Shown here: positions 11,826 to 22,807 of the stretch, one piece after another
Layout: each line of letters begins with the position of its first letter
How positions within the stretch are numbered: position 1 is the first letter of the stretch
Assembly (NCBI RefSeq): GCF_002127325.2
Contig: NC_035443.2
Span: 148,752,415-148,816,414 of the forward strand
Direction: 5' to 3'
Source: Helianthus annuus
Taxonomy: Eukaryota > Streptophyta > Magnoliopsida > Asterales > Asteraceae
DNA length: 64,000 bases
The notes under the pieces: model-generated
What the model saw: only the letters and a program-made list of their open reading frames with translations
Database searches by the model: none
Told to the model about the DNA's origin: nothing
Position numbers and translations under genes: made by a program

Positions 11826-11852
11826 AGACAGAAGAACCTGCATGCATAAACC

Positions 11853-11863
11853 TAGGGGGAGAT
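11853..11863 (+). other. Sire-1 polypurine tract
   Basis: The run taggggga plus gat immediately precedes the LTR start TGTTGG. This is the plus-strand priming site expected of an LTR retroelement. The same aggggga type is seen, on the other strand, next to the Sire-2 LTR. Confidence 0.85.
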
Positions 11864-12266
11864 TGTTGGAACCTGAAGGTTTATTCATGTAGGTTAACAA
11901 CGTTTGGGGGTTGATCTTGTAATTAGTTTATTTATGTTTTGGGTTAAACAGTGTGGGTTGGGCTATAATAGGTGTCGCATGGGCTTGAGTAGGTTATCGG
12001 CCCTAATGTGTTTAATATATAAACACCCCTAATCACTTGATTAGGGGTTGTTGGTTACGAGTGGAAGATAGGCAACACAAGCAAGGAACCGAGTTCCATC
12101 CGAGACATTGTATCAGTCATCGTTCATCGTGAATGCAAGTTTCGGTTTGATTTTGTTTATTGCTTGTTATTTGATCTTATATATTAATTCTTGAATCACT
12201 TTGTGATTGATTTCTGCACTCTCACAAGGTTAGATTGATATCATTGAGATCCTCACGGGTTTTACA
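11864..12266 (+). repeat. Sire-1 3' LTR (403 bp)
   Basis: It starts TGTTGGAACC right after the PPT and ends ...GGGTTTTACA. A TATA box (TATATAAA, 12016-12023) is followed directly by a perfect 9 bp hairpin CCCCTAATC / GATTAGGGG (12026-12034 / 12039-12047, loop ACTT) at the expected transcription start region. The right edge is fixed by the return of Gyp-1 LTR sequence at 12269, matching 42803. Confidence 0.88.
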
Positions 12267-12271
12267 GAAGT
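12267..12271. repeat. Right target-site copy of Sire-1
   Basis: The pentamer gaagt follows the LTR end; the undisturbed Gyp-1 LTR copy has gcagt at 42801-42805. One mismatch is present, and the left duplicate is outside the window. Confidence 0.5.
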
Positions 12272-13360
12272 GATGCAGGAAAACTCAAACCTAGCAGATT
12301 TCGTCAGTAAGACATAGTCACCACATGGTCCACTCAATGGACTCAGGGGTGGGGCTCGCTACACCCAAATAGATCTATCACTCATGTCCCTCGGTCCTAC
12401 AACGAGGATTAATGGCCTTAAGTGTCATACCCAAAACTCACATGATCTAGCAGTACCTTTCCTTAGCTAACCATACCAAATATAATCGTATGTACTGTTT
12501 GTAATAATTGTAACATGTATTCACCCCCGAAGTATAAAACTAAAAACAGTAAAAGAAAAGGGGGGGGACATGAACTCACATTTTTGCGTTCCCTGTATTC
12601 GATGTAACTCAAAGTTTCCTCTAGAACGCACGACTAACTACATGCGTACTACGGTCCATTAGACGAGCGGGTCTTGCCTTGTCTTAGTATTGATTAGTGC
12701 TTTTGAGTTACGTTTCTGATATTATTCCAAGTTAAAATCACTTGTTATTATTCCAAGTTATAATCACTTGTTAAAATAATAGTTATTTTAACTTTAAATT
12801 ATATTCTAGTTTTGGAATAAGCGTTAAACAATATTTTGTAACAATACTTCTCAAGTATTCATATAAGTATTTCCTTCCCAAGGATCGGGTATCTCATACA
12901 TGTTTATCCGTATTCTTGTATTTGTATATCTCGCCATGTATTGGCGTCGTATTCAGGTGTGTACGTATTTCCTCAATAACTATCCAATATATATTTCCAA
13001 AACAATATATTTTTGAGTCTCACTTTAGAAAATATATAACTCATTTTGTCCAAAAATAATGTATTTCAAGAAAATATATATTTTTCTCAAAAATCATATG
13101 TCTTCCAAATATTCTAAGAAAATATATTTTTACTTCCCAAAAATAATATATTTTCTCCTTGTCGAAAATATGATATAACTTGGTAATATTTACAAAAATC
13201 ATATTTTCACTTCTTGTATCCAAAATATTCTTTACCAAGAATATATTTATAATGGTATTATCCGGAATATTTTGTAAGCTACGTTCTTGCGTTCGGTTTC
13301 ACAATATTAAGTGTGTAACTTATATATTTATTCCTTGTGGTTTTTGGTGTTATTTTGGAT

Positions 13361-13365
13361 TGTAA
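13361..13365. repeat. Gyp-2 target-site duplication, left copy (tgtaa)
   Basis: It is identical to 22803-22807. The empty site reads ggattgtaatttcttgg at 43861-43877, which confirms the insertion exactly. Confidence 0.95.
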
Positions 13366-14214
13366 TGTGACAACTCGAACTTTAGACTTGCTTTGATGTA
13401 ACGTTGCGTGCTTATGAGAACTGGATTATATGATTTTAAATGAATATTTGTTTACGTGTGTTATGTGTGTATGTATGTTATGCGTTGCACGAGCCCAAAC
13501 CACACAAACCGGTCACACAAGCCTTTGGGCTTTACACCTTACATTCGGTCCATTAGGTAACCGAGTGGGCTCGGCCCACTCCCCACTCGCAACCACTATA
13601 CCAAAACTAAGGGTCTTGTTTTCCTCTCATTTGTTACAACACAAGAATACACACACAAAACCCTAGCTCCTCTATCTCGTCTCTCTCTCTCTCGGCTTGT
13701 TTAGGAACCGACGGCACAAGGCCACCCGATCACCCTCTTGTTCGGATCACATCTCGTTACTTGTAACCGGTTAGTATGTTTGTTTGAATTCATGTTCGAT
13801 TATATGTGATGCCACGATTGCTATCATTCGGTTGTGCGATGTAACTAGGGAGTATGTTAGTAAAAATTGATTGGTTGTTGATGTTGGATGCGGGTACGGA
13901 TAATAGTGATGTTTGTTAATCTGATTTGCTGTTGATGATGTTAATGATAATGTCTTGTTGATTGGCTGTGAAGTTATGCAATTCGAGTTTAATGTTCGTG
14001 AAATCGGATCATAATATGATTGAGTGTTATGATTATTGTTATTGTTCATAAGTGTAATTATTAGGGTTCATAAGAATTTATGATTTATTTTCCCTGTTTG
14101 ATCGATGAATTTTTGAATGACAAACTGTTAGTTGATAATTGATTTTTGGAAACTGTCAACGATGATTGAATTGCCTAAATGAATTGCGTGAAATCAGGAA
14201 AGTCGTTACACACG

Positions 14215-14413
14215 CGGTTGCGACTCGGCATCGCTTGTTGCGAGTCGGAACCCCACTCGAGACCAGACCGCACGAACCGCAACCACGGTTGCGAGTCAGA
14301 TTGCGACTCGTAACCAGACCATGATGAACCGAGATCTCCATTGCGACTCGCAACCAGCTGTTGCGACTCGTAATCTCCGGTTGCGACTCGAGATCTCCGT
14401 TGCGACTCGAGAC
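14215..14413 (+). repeat. GTTGCGACTCG motif array in the Gyp-2 5' LTR
   Basis: About 10 copies occur in both orientations (gttgcgactcg, gttgcgagtcg), several as the complete dyad ttgcgactcgcaacc. The motif is the same as in the Sire-1 leaders. A second copy of the array is at 21443-21641 in the 3' LTR. Confidence 0.85.
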
Positions 14414-14887
14414 CATCGTTTACACGCGCACTGTTGGGCTTTCACTGTCACGGGCCAATCTATTGAGCCCAACGATTTAAATTGCGGACTGTTTTGCTAA
14501 TGGACTTGTATGTGATTGCTATTTGGGCCGATTGAGAATCTGGATTGTTTTGTTATTGTGAACTGTTATGTCATTGGGCCGGGTATGATTGGACTTAGAC
14601 AATTGGATCCTCACATGCTATGTCTTATCTGCATACGTGCATACGTGTTTGCCATGACTATACGTGATTACTATATACGTACTATATACGAACCTGACTC
14701 GTATAATAACCATGATAGGACGTGAGTGACTATTTACTTGCTACTTGTACTTTCTGTGTATCTGCCGAGCAAACCAAGGTGAGTTCACACAGCCAAGGCA
14801 TGGGATTCCCGGGTTGGGAATTGGGTTGGATACGTTATTGTAAAAGGAGTTACTTGTACTTACGCATATACCAGACTATAGACCATC

Positions 14888-15215
14888 GTCCTCAGGTTAG
14901 TCAGGACACGTTACGTAAAGCCTACGTAACCCAGTATATTTGCCATATGTCTCCCGGGTCGGGAGGACACGTTACGTAAAGCCTACGTGACCCAATACCA
15001 TCTACTGGCTTCCAGGTCGGAAGGCCACGCTGCGTAAAGCCTACGTAGCCCCCACGCGTACCACTGTCCTCGGGGAAGGGCACGTCACGTAAAGCCTACG
15101 TGACCCTGTACGTTTTCCTGTTCTCGGTAAAGAAGAACACATGGTCGGAAGTTAGTCTAGTAAGTACCGTTAATGAGAAGCCCTCATTAGCCAGGATAAA
15201 CATGGGAAGCCCCCA
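14888..15215 (+). repeat. Six hairpins with constant AAGCC loop in the Gyp-2 5' LTR
   Basis: Inverted repeats with loop AAGCC lie at 14910-14930, 14971-14991, 15029-15049, 15084-15104, 15169-15191 and 15203-15215. The first four have 8 bp stems: GTTACGTA/TACGTAAC; GTTACGTA/TACGTGAC; GCTGCGTA/TACGTAGC; GTCACGTA/TACGTGAC. The fifth is GTTAATGAG/CTCATTAGC and the sixth only TGGG/CCCA. Differences between copies keep Watson-Crick or G-U pairing. Separate small hairpins (for example GTCCT/AGGAC, 14888-14907) lie between them, giving a repeat period of 55-61 bp for the first four. Confidence 0.8.
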
Positions 15216-15577
15216 CTAGCTATACTTATGTATGTTATGAACTTACTTTCTGTGAACTCGCTCAACTAGTTTGTTGATTATTTGCTGCATGCCTTGCAGG
15301 ACCTTAGGTATACTTGGAGCTTGCACAAGGAAGGAGCAGGTCGTTGTGGGCAGATGGATCATGAACATTATTGAACTTATAACTTTAATTGGGTTTACTT
15401 TATATTGCTTCCGCTACTTAAAACAGTATTTGGTTTGAACATCAGTCATGTCATGATGATTTACATTAATTACATTTATATTGAATGCTGTGTTTGATAT
15501 GATTGATGGCTTGATCCTGGTCAGTCACGCTCCCAAGCGGTGGTACTCCGCGGGTGGATTTTGGGGGTGTGACAGAT

Positions 15578-15590
15578 TGGTATCAGAGCC
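15578..15590 (+). other. Gyp-2 primer binding site (initiator Met tRNA)
   Basis: TGGTATCAGAGCC starts 4 nt after the LTR end and is complementary to the 3' end of plant initiator Met tRNA, the usual primer of plant LTR elements. Confidence 0.95.
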
Positions 15591-15888
15591 ATTGGTTATA
15601 GAGAACTAGGTTTTAATATGGGAAAACGTTTTTATTAAAACCGGACTATAACCAGAACAGTGCTCTCAACCATCCACAACGACGCTTCGCTCCACGTGCA
15701 AGACTCGACATCCTAGGTAATAAGGTTATGTTTATTGCCTGTTTGCTAGAACTGCTTAGAACTTTGCTCGCATTACGCTTAGATACACATGCTTTGATTT
15801 CATGAGAACACCTATATGCCTACGCTTTTCTGTCATCGCCCTACTCGCGAACCATTCTTATGTATGCTACTTGTTACTATGAAGATCA
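15591..15888 (+). other. Gyp-2 untranslated leader
   Basis: This is about 300 bp between the primer site and the gag ATG. No ORF or clear motif was noted. Confidence 0.6.
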
Positions 15889-18800
15889 ATGGCCGCACGA
15901 ATTAACATGACTCAAGCCCAGCTAGAGGCTCTCATTGCTGCGGCAGTTGCAGCCGCCCAAGCAGGTCAACCCGCTCAGCAGCAGCCTGGGTGCACCTTCA
16001 AGAACTTCATGGAATGTCGTCCTAGCTCGTTTAGTGGCACAGAGGGAGCAGTTGGACTCCTCCACTGGTTTGAAAAGTTAGAATCGGTGTTCGAAATGTG
16101 CGAATGCCCTGAGGCTCGCAGGGTGAAGTTCGCCACTGGCACACTTGAAGGGATTGCGCTCACTTGGTGGAACGCACAAGTGCAGATTTTAGGGTTGGCA
16201 GCTGCTAACGCCACCCCATGGAACGACTTTAAGGAACTCATCAAGCGTGAGTATTGCACGCGGGAAGATATTCATAAGTTGGAGGATGAGCTCTATAATT
16301 TGAAAATGGTTGGATCGGAAATCGAGGCGTATACCAAACGGTCTAATGAGCTGGCCGTTCTGTGTCCAACTATGGTGGACCCTCCCTACAAGCGCATTGA
16401 GTTGTATCTCAAGGGATTGGCGCCAGAAATTCAGAGCCACGTGACGTCGGCTAACCTCGAAAACATCCAAGAAATCCAGCGTCTTGCTCACCGCATCACT
16501 GATCAGGCAGTGGATCAGAATAGACTGCCCAAGCGTGTTAATGCTACTGCTAACGTCACCACCTCAGTTACTCCTGCTACATCTGGTGACAGTAAAAGAA
16601 AATGGGATGGGGATTCCAGCAAAGGTTCAGCATCTGTTCAGCCACAAGCTCAGCAGCAGAAGATCGATCACTATCAGAGTCCCAGTCAGCAATCCTCTAG
16701 TGGTCACAGACAGAGGAGATATCAGGGTAGTCAACCCAGGTGCCACAACTGCAACAGGCATCACCACGGCCCATGTAACAAGGGTCGTTGTCAAAGGTGT
16801 CTTAAGATGGGGCACGAGGCCAAAGACTGTAGGAGCCCTCGTCCTGCGAATCAGAATCAGCAGCCTCAGCAACCAGCTCCACAGAACCAGCAGCAGCAGC
16901 AGCAGCCACAGCGTGGAAACCGGGGATGTTTCCAGTGTGGGGCTGAAGGTCACTTCAAACGCGATTGCCCTCAGTTGAACCAGAATCGCAACAACAACAA
17001 CAATCAGGGCAACGGGAATAACAACAACGGGGGAAACAACAACGGTAATGAAGCTCGTGGTCGTGCATTCGTGCTAGGTCGAGGTGACGCAGTGAACGAT
17101 CCCAACGTTGTTATGGGTAAGTTTCTCCTCGACAATATTTACGTTACTGTTTTATTTGATTCGGGTGCGGATACAAGCTATATGTCTGTGAAAATGTGTC
17201 AACTGCTAAAACGTGCACCAACACTTTTACCCACCAAACATGTAGTAGAGTTAGCTAACGGTAAAAGTCTAGAAGCCACGCACGTAGTTCAGGGTTGTAA
17301 TCTTATCCTAGCTGGTCAAGCCTTCTCCATTGATCTCATTCCCATAGTTTTGGGTAGCTTCGACGTCGTGATTGGGATGGATTGGCTTTCCCAACACCAG
17401 GCAGAAATCTTATGCAGCGAAAAGGTTATTCGCATTCCTCGTTCGGGTCAGGAACCTCTAGAAGTTCAAGGCGACAAGAGTGGTGCTGTGGTTGGCATCA
17501 TCTCTTTCTTGAAGGCTCAGAAATGCTTACGTAAGGGGCACACTGCCATCCTGGCACTAGTTTCAGATGCATCGACGAAGGAAAAGAAATTGGAGGATAT
17601 TCCAATTGTACGCGATTACCCTCAGGTGTTTCCTGAAGACTTACCTGGCTTACCGCCTCATCGTCAGGTCGAATTTCAGATCGAGCTCGCTCCAGGAGCA
17701 GCACCCATAGCCCGCGCACCATATCGTCTAGCTCCATCGGAATTGGAGGAACTGTCAAAGCAACTGCAAGAACTCTTGGAAAAGGGTTTCATACGACCAA
17801 GCTCTTCGCCTTGGGGAGCTCCAGTACTTTTCGTGAAAAAGAAGGATGGTACGTTCAGGATGTGTATAGACTACAGGGAACTCAACAAGGTGACGGTAAA
17901 GAACCGTTATCCTCTTCCACGCATAGACGACTTATTCGACCAGTTGCAAGGGTCGTGCTACTACTCGAAGATAGACTTGAGGTCTGGTTATCATCAGCTG
18001 AGAGTCCGGGATGAGGACGTCTCCAAGACTGCATTCAGAACTCGTTACGGTCACTACGAGTTTCTCGTCATGCCATTCGGGTTAACGAACGCGCCTGCTG
18101 TATTTATGGATCTTATGAACAGGGTGTGCAAACCCTATCTCGACAAGTTCGTCATTGTCTTCATCGACGACATTCTGATTTACTCCAAAAGTCAGGAGGA
18201 ACACGAGCAACATCTTCGCCTAATTTTGGAACTCCTTCGGAAGGAACAGCTGTACGCCAAGCTTTCTAAATGCGACTTCTGGCTTCGTGAAGTCCACTTC
18301 TTAGGCCACGTAGTGAACAAGGATGGGATCCATGTTGATCCATCCAAGGTGGATTCGATCAGAAACTGGCCTGCACCGCGTACACCGACAGAAATACGCC
18401 AATTCTTGGGACTGGCAGGTTACTACAGACGGTTTATCAGGGATTTCTCGAAGATTGCTCAGCCGCTTACGTTACTGACACAGAAGGGTGTTACCTATCG
18501 CTGGGGAGAGCCCCAGGAGACTGCTTTTCAGCACCTAAAGGATAGACTTTGCAGTGCACCTATCCTCTCATTGCCAGAGGGCACGGATGACTTTGTGGTT
18601 TATTGTGATGCATCCATTCGGGGATTGGGATGTGTGTTAATGCAGCGCGACAAGGTTATCGCTTACGCCTCTCGTCAACTCAAGGTTCACGAACGGAACT
18701 ACACGACGCACGATTTAGAGCTGGGAGCTGTTGTTTTTGCGCTTAAGATATGGCGACACTACCTGTACGGTACCAGGTGCACGATTTACACCGATCACAG

Positions 18801-20517
18801 GAGTCTCGAGCATATTCTTAAGCAGAAGGATTTGAATATGCGTCAACGACGATGGGTCGAGTTACTTAATGACTACGAATGCGCTATCAAGTATCATCCA
18901 GGCAAAGCCAATGTTGTGGCTGATGCCCTTAGTCGAAAGGACACTTTACCGAAGCGCGTGCGAGCGCTACAGCTTACGATCCAGTCTAGCCTTCCGGCAC
19001 AGATACGAAATGCTCAGACAGAAGCACTGAAGCCCGAAAACGTCAAGGCTGAAGCCTTACGCGGCTCACGACAGCAAATGGAACAGAAGGCAGATGGCGC
19101 CTATTATGTAACGGGCCGGATTTGGGTCCCTCTCTATGGCGGTTTACGCGAACTTGTAATGGATGAAGCTCACAAGTCTCGCTATTCGGTACATCCAGGG
19201 TCGGATAAAATGTACCACGATATCAGCACTACCTATTGGTGGCCTAGTATGAAGGCCCACATTGCTACGTATGTTGGAAAATGCTTGACATGTGCAAGAG
19301 TCAAGGTCGAATATCAGAAACCAGCTGGTCTACTTCAGCAGCCTAAGATACCTCAGTGGAAATGGGAAGAAATTTCCATGGATTTCGTTACAGGCCTACC
19401 TAGATCCCAGCGTGGGAACGATACGATATGGGTCATAGTTGATCGACTCACTAAGTCTGCACACTTCCTGCCGATTAAGGAAACGGACAAGTTCTCCACT
19501 CTCGCAGACGTCTACCTTAAAGAAGTTGTCTCGAGGCACGGGGTGCCCACAACTATCATTTCGGATCGCGATGCACGATTCACGTCAGAACTATGGCAAG
19601 CGATGCATAAATCTTTCGGCTCACGATTAGACATGAGCACAGCATATCATCCTCAGACGGATGGGCAGTCTGAGCGTACGATTCAAACACTTGAAGACAT
19701 GCTTCGGGCATGCGTCATCGATTTCGGCAACGGCTGGGAAAAGCATCTCCCTTTGGTGGAGTTTTCTTACAATAATAGTTATCACACCAGCATACAAGCC
19801 GCACCATTCGAGGCATTGTACGGACGTAAATGCCGGTCACCTCTCTGTTGGGCAGAGGTGGGGGATAGTCAGATTACGGGTCCAGAGATTGTAGTGGACG
19901 CCACAGAAAAGATTTCACAGATACGACAACGCATGGCGGCAGCACGCGACCGTCAGAAAGCCTACGCGGATAAGCGTAGAAAGCCATTGGAATTTGAGGT
20001 CGGGGACCGGGTTTTATTGAAAGTCTCACCCTGGAAGGGTGTGGTTCGTTTTGGCAAACGGGGTAAACTGAATCCGCGATACGTCGGACCATTCGAAATT
20101 ATAGAAAAGATTGGCAAGGTAGCCTACAAGTTGAAATTACCAGCTGAACTCGGGGCAGTTCACAATGTCTTTCACGTATCGAACCTAAAGAAGTGCCTAT
20201 CAGATGAAAACCTCATCATTCCTTTTAAGGAACTCACTATCGACGAGCGGTTGCAGTTCGTCGAGGAACCAGTGGAAATCACGGACCGGGATGTGAAGGT
20301 CCTCAAACACAAGAGAATCCCTCTTGTACGAGTTCGTTGGAACTCCAAACGTGGCCCAGAGTACACCTGGGAACGCGAAGACAGGATGACAGAAAAGTAC
20401 CCCCAGTTATTCGGGAACAAGGCAACCACTACTGAGGCTGAAGCTACTACTACGGAATTTCGGGACGAAATTCCAGATCAACGGGGGGAGGATGTGACAC
20501 CCCAGGAAAATCAGTGA
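15889..20517 (+). CDS. gag-pol: Gyp-2 Gag-Pol polyprotein, 1542 aa, intact chromovirus
   Basis: One frame holds all functions in gypsy order. The Gag capsid domain covers residues about 30-215 ([27 protein letters not shown]). Three zinc knuckles lie near 285 ([12 protein letters not shown]), 301 ([14 protein letters not shown]) and 347 ([14 protein letters not shown]), separated by Q/N-rich linkers. The aspartic protease motif LFDSGADTS is near 424. RT spans about 600-800 with catalytic FIDDIL near 758. RNase H runs from YCDAS near 905 to VVADALSRK near 1020. The integrase zinc region lies at about 1090-1140, with the DDE triad in MDFVTG (about 1164), SDRDARF (about 1225) and GQSERT (about 1261). 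A C-terminal chromodomain-like module covers about 1455-1510 ([13 protein letters not shown]), typical of chromoviruses that target chromatin. The start is the first ATG in frame. The C-terminus FRDEIP overlaps the pre-PPT hairpin. Confidence 0.95.
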   Translation: MAARINMTQAQLEALIAAAVAAAQAGQPAQQQPGCTFKNFMECRPSSFSGTEGAVGLLHWFEKLESVFEMCECPEARRVKFATGTLEGIALTWWNAQVQILGLAAANATPWNDFKELIKREYCTREDIHKLEDELYNLKMVGSEIEAYTKRSNELAVLCPTMVDPPYKRIELYLKGLAPEIQSHVTSANLENIQEIQRLAHRITDQAVDQNRLPKRVNATANVTTSVTPATSGDSKRKWDGDSSKGSASVQPQAQQQKIDHYQSPSQQSSSGHRQRRYQGSQPRCHNCNRHHHGPCNKGRCQRCLKMGHEAKDCRSPRPANQNQQPQQPAPQNQQQQQQPQRGNRGCFQCGAEGHFKRDCPQLNQNRNNNNNQGNGNNNNGGNNNGNEARGRAFVLGRGDAVNDPNVVMGKFLLDNIYVTVLFDSGADTSYMSVKMCQLLKRAPTLLPTKHVVELANGKSLEATHVVQGCNLILAGQAFSIDLIPIVLGSFDVVIGMDWLSQHQAEILCSEKVIRIPRSGQEPLEVQGDKSGAVVGIISFLKAQKCLRKGHTAILALVSDASTKEKKLEDIPIVRDYPQVFPEDLPGLPPHRQVEFQIELAPGAAPIARAPYRLAPSELEELSKQLQELLEKGFIRPSSSPWGAPVLFVKKKDGTFRMCIDYRELNKVTVKNRYPLPRIDDLFDQLQGSCYYSKIDLRSGYHQLRVRDEDVSKTAFRTRYGHYEFLVMPFGLTNAPAVFMDLMNRVCKPYLDKFVIVFIDDILIYSKSQEEHEQHLRLILELLRKEQLYAKLSKCDFWLREVHFLGHVVNKDGIHVDPSKVDSIRNWPAPRTPTEIRQFLGLAGYYRRFIRDFSKIAQPLTLLTQKGVTYRWGEPQETAFQHLKDRLCSAPILSLPEGTDDFVVYCDASIRGLGCVLMQRDKVIAYASRQLKVHERNYTTHDLELGAVVFALKIWRHYLYGTRCTIYTDHRSLEHILKQKDLNMRQRRWVELLNDYECAIKYHPGKANVVADALSRKDTLPKRVRALQLTIQSSLPAQIRNAQTEALKPENVKAEALRGSRQQMEQKADGAYYVTGRIWVPLYGGLRELVMDEAHKSRYSVHPGSDKMYHDISTTYWWPSMKAHIATYVGKCLTCARVKVEYQKPAGLLQQPKIPQWKWEEISMDFVTGLPRSQRGNDTIWVIVDRLTKSAHFLPIKETDKFSTLADVYLKEVVSRHGVPTTIISDRDARFTSELWQAMHKSFGSRLDMSTAYHPQTDGQSERTIQTLEDMLRACVIDFGNGWEKHLPLVEFSYNNSYHTSIQAAPFEALYGRKCRSPLCWAEVGDSQITGPEIVVDATEKISQIRQRMAAARDRQKAYADKRRKPLEFEVGDRVLLKVSPWKGVVRFGKRGKLNPRYVGPFEIIEKIGKVAYKLKLPAELGAVHNVFHVSNLKKCLSDENLIIPFKELTIDERLQFVEEPVEITDRDVKVLKHKRIPLVRVRWNSKRGPEYTWEREDRMTEKYPQLFGNKATTTEAEATTTEFRDEIPDQRGEDVTPQENQ
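20454..20474 (+). promoter_or_regulatory. Pre-PPT hairpin, first copy (coding)
   Basis: Perfect 9 bp stem GGAATTTCG / CGAAATTCC with loop GGA. It lies inside the last codons of Gag-Pol. A purine run ggggggagga and the text tgtgacacccc follow at 20485-20502, resembling an abandoned PPT and LTR start. Confidence 0.75.
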
Positions 20518-20556
20518 ACAGTACAGTTTACCTAGCTTCCTCAGTGAGTGCATACC

Positions 20557-20593
20557 AAATTTCGGGACGAAATTTCCAATTAGTTGGGGATAA
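20557..20593 (+). promoter_or_regulatory. Pre-PPT hairpin, second copy, and Gyp-2 PPT region
   Basis: Perfect 8 bp stem AAATTTCG / CGAAATTT with loop GGA (20557-20575), downstream of the stop codon, followed by agttggggataa directly before the LTR start at 20594. The unit hairpin + G-run + tgtgaca is thus present twice within about 130 bp. Confidence 0.75.
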
Positions 20594-22802
20594 TGTGACA
20601 ACTCGAACTTTAGACTTGCTTTGATGTAACGTTGCGTGCTTATGAGAACTGGATTATATGATTTTAAATGAATATTTGTTTACGTGTGTTATGTGTGTAT
20701 GTATGTTATGCGTTGCACGAGCCCAAACCACACAAACCGGTCACACAAGCCTTTGGGCTTTACACCTTACATTCGGTCCATTAGGTAACCGAGTGGGCTC
20801 GGCCCACTCCCCACTCGCAACCACTATACCAAAACTAAGGGTCTTGTTTTCCTCTCATTTGTTACAACACAAGAATACACACACAAAACCCTAGCTCCTC
20901 TATCTCGTCTCTCTCTCTCTCGGCTTGTTTAGGAACCGACGGCACAAGGCCACCCGATCACCCTCTTGTTCGGATCACATCTCGTTACTTGTAACCGGTT
21001 AGTATGTTTGTTTGAATTCATGTTCGATTATATGTGATGCCACGATTGCTATCATTCGGTTGTGCGATGTAACTAGGGAGTATGTTAGTAAAAATTGATT
21101 GGTTGTTGATGTTGGATGCGGGTACGGATAATAGTGATGTTTGTTAATCTGATTTGCTGTTGATGATGTTAATGATAATGTCTTGTTGATTGGCTGTGAA
21201 GTTATGCAATTCGAGTTTAATGTTCGTGAAATCGGATCATAATATGATTGAGTGTTATGATTATTGTTATTGTTCATAAGTGTAATTATTAGGGTTCATA
21301 AGAATTTATGATTTATTTTCCCTGTTTGATCGATGAATTTTTGAATGACAAACTGTTAGTTGATAATTGATTTTTGGAAACTGTCAACGATGATTGAATT
21401 GCCTAAATGAATTGCGTGAAATCAGGAAAGTCGTTACACACGCGGTTGCGACTCGGCATCGCTTGTTGCGAGTCGGAACCCCACTCGAGACCAGACCGCA
21501 CGAACCGCAACCACGGTTGCGAGTCAGATTGCGACTCGTAACCAGACCATGATGAACCGAGATCTCCATTGCGACTCGCAACCAGCTGTTGCGACTCGTA
21601 ATCTCCGGTTGCGACTCGAGATCTCCGTTGCGACTCGAGACCATCGTTTACACGCGCACTGTTGGGCTTTCACTGTCACGGGCCAATCTATTGAGCCCAA
21701 CGATTTAAATTGCGGACTGTTTTGCTAATGGACTTGTATGTGATTGCTATTTGGGCCGATTGAGAATCTGGATTGTTTTGTTATTGTGAACTGTTATGTC
21801 ATTGGGCCGGGTATGATTGGACTTAGACAATTGGATCCTCACATGCTATGTCTTATCTGCATACGTGCATACGTGTTTGCCATGACTATACGTGATTACT
21901 ATATACGTACTATATACGAACCTGACTCGTATAATAACCATGATAGGACGTGAGTGACTATTTACTTGCTACTTGTACTTTCTGTGTATCTGCCGAGCAA
22001 ACCAAGGTGAGTTCACACAGCCAAGGCATGGGATTCCCGGGTTGGGAATTGGGTTGGATACGTTATTGTAAAAGGAGTTACTTGTACTTACGCATATACC
22101 AGACTATAGACCATCGTCCTCAGGTTAGTCAGGACACGTTACGTAAAGCCTACGTAACCCAGTATATTTGCCATATGTCTCCCGGGTCGGGAGGACACGT
22201 TACGTAAAGCCTACGTGACCCAATACCATCTACTGGCTTCCAGGTCGGAAGGCCACGCTGCGTAAAGCCTACGTAGCCCCCACGCGTACCACTGTCCTCG
22301 GGGAAGGGCACGTCACGTAAAGCCTACGTGACCCTGTACGTTTTCCTGTTCTCGGTAAAGAAGAACACATGGTCGGAAGTTAGTCTAGTAAGTACCGTTA
22401 ATGAGAAGCCCTCATTAGCCAGGATAAACATGGGAAGCCCCCACTAGCTATACTTATGTATGTTATGAACTTACTTTCTGTGAACTCGCTCAACTAGTTT
22501 GTTGATTATTTGCTGCATGCCTTGCAGGACCTTAGGTATACTTGGAGCTTGCACAAGGAAGGAGCAGGTCGTTGTGGGCAGATGGATCATGAACATTATT
22601 GAACTTATAACTTTAATTGGGTTTACTTTATATTGCTTCCGCTACTTAAAACAGTATTTGGTTTGAACATCAGTCATGTCATGATGATTTACATTAATTA
22701 CATTTATATTGAATGCTGTGTTTGATATGATTGATGGCTTGATCCTGGTCAGTCACGCTCCCAAGCGGTGGTACTCCGCGGGTGGATTTTGGGGGTGTGA
22801 CA
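20594..22802 (+). repeat. Gyp-2 3' LTR (2209 bp)
   Basis: It appears identical to 13366-15574, including the motif array (21443-21641) and the AAGCC hairpins (22138, 22199, 22257, 22312, 22397 and 22431 as stem starts). It ends TGTGACA and is followed by the target duplicate. Confidence 0.95.
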
Positions 22803-22807
22803 TGTAA
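22803..22807. repeat. Gyp-2 target-site duplication, right copy (tgtaa)
   Basis: It matches 13361-13365 exactly. Confidence 0.95.

Larger units (their letters stand above)
1..12266 (+). mobile_element. Sire-1: Sirevirus (Ty1/copia) LTR retrotransposon, 5' LTR outside the window
   Basis: The order is leader, gag, pol (protease-integrase-RT-RNase H, the copia order), a long spacer, a third ORF in the env position, a polypurine tract and a 403 bp 3' LTR. A large gag with two zinc knuckles plus an extra 3' ORF is the established layout of the Sirevirus genus. All three ORFs are uninterrupted, so this copy is probably young, but its LTR pair cannot be compared because the 5' LTR and primer site lie left of position 1. 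It is inserted in the left LTR of Gyp-1: sequence from 12269 continues as the homolog of 42803 onward. Confidence 0.9.
12267..13365 (-). repeat. Gyp-1 3' LTR, left segment
   Basis: It is homologous to 42801-43868. It is non-coding and A/T-rich, with poly-G patches. Inverted repeats include CCTCG/CGAGG (12389-12393 / 12403-12407) and, close by, GTCCA...TGGAC. It is cut on the left by Sire-1 and on the right by Gyp-2 at the target tgtaa (13361-13365). Confidence 0.85.
13366..15574 (+). repeat. Gyp-2 5' LTR (2209 bp)
   Basis: It runs from TGTGACAACTCG to GGGGGTGTGACA. It contains a CT microsatellite (about 13680), the GTTGCGACTCG array (14215-14413) and the AAGCC-loop hairpin cluster (14888-15215). 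Short ORFs within it are repeated identically in the 3' LTR and show no domain, so I do not call them genes. Confidence 0.95.
13366..22802 (+). mobile_element. Gyp-2: complete, very young Ty3/gypsy chromovirus (Tekay-like), 9437 bp
   Basis: Two 2209 bp LTRs are offset by exactly 7228 bp and I found no difference between them by eye. It has a primer site, one uninterrupted 1542-aa Gag-Pol frame, a PPT and a perfect 5 bp TSD. Identical LTRs imply recent insertion. The element looks coding-competent. Confidence 0.95.

Noticed and set aside
13041..13870. Small frames in Gyp-1 LTR with near copies at 43546-43870
   Set aside because: The similarity comes from the LTR duplication and the composition is A/T-rich low complexity.
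13430..14979. Short open frames in the Gyp-2 LTR, repeated identically at 20658-22207
   Set aside because: They are exact LTR duplicates without any domain, and their identity reflects LTR identity rather than coding constraint.
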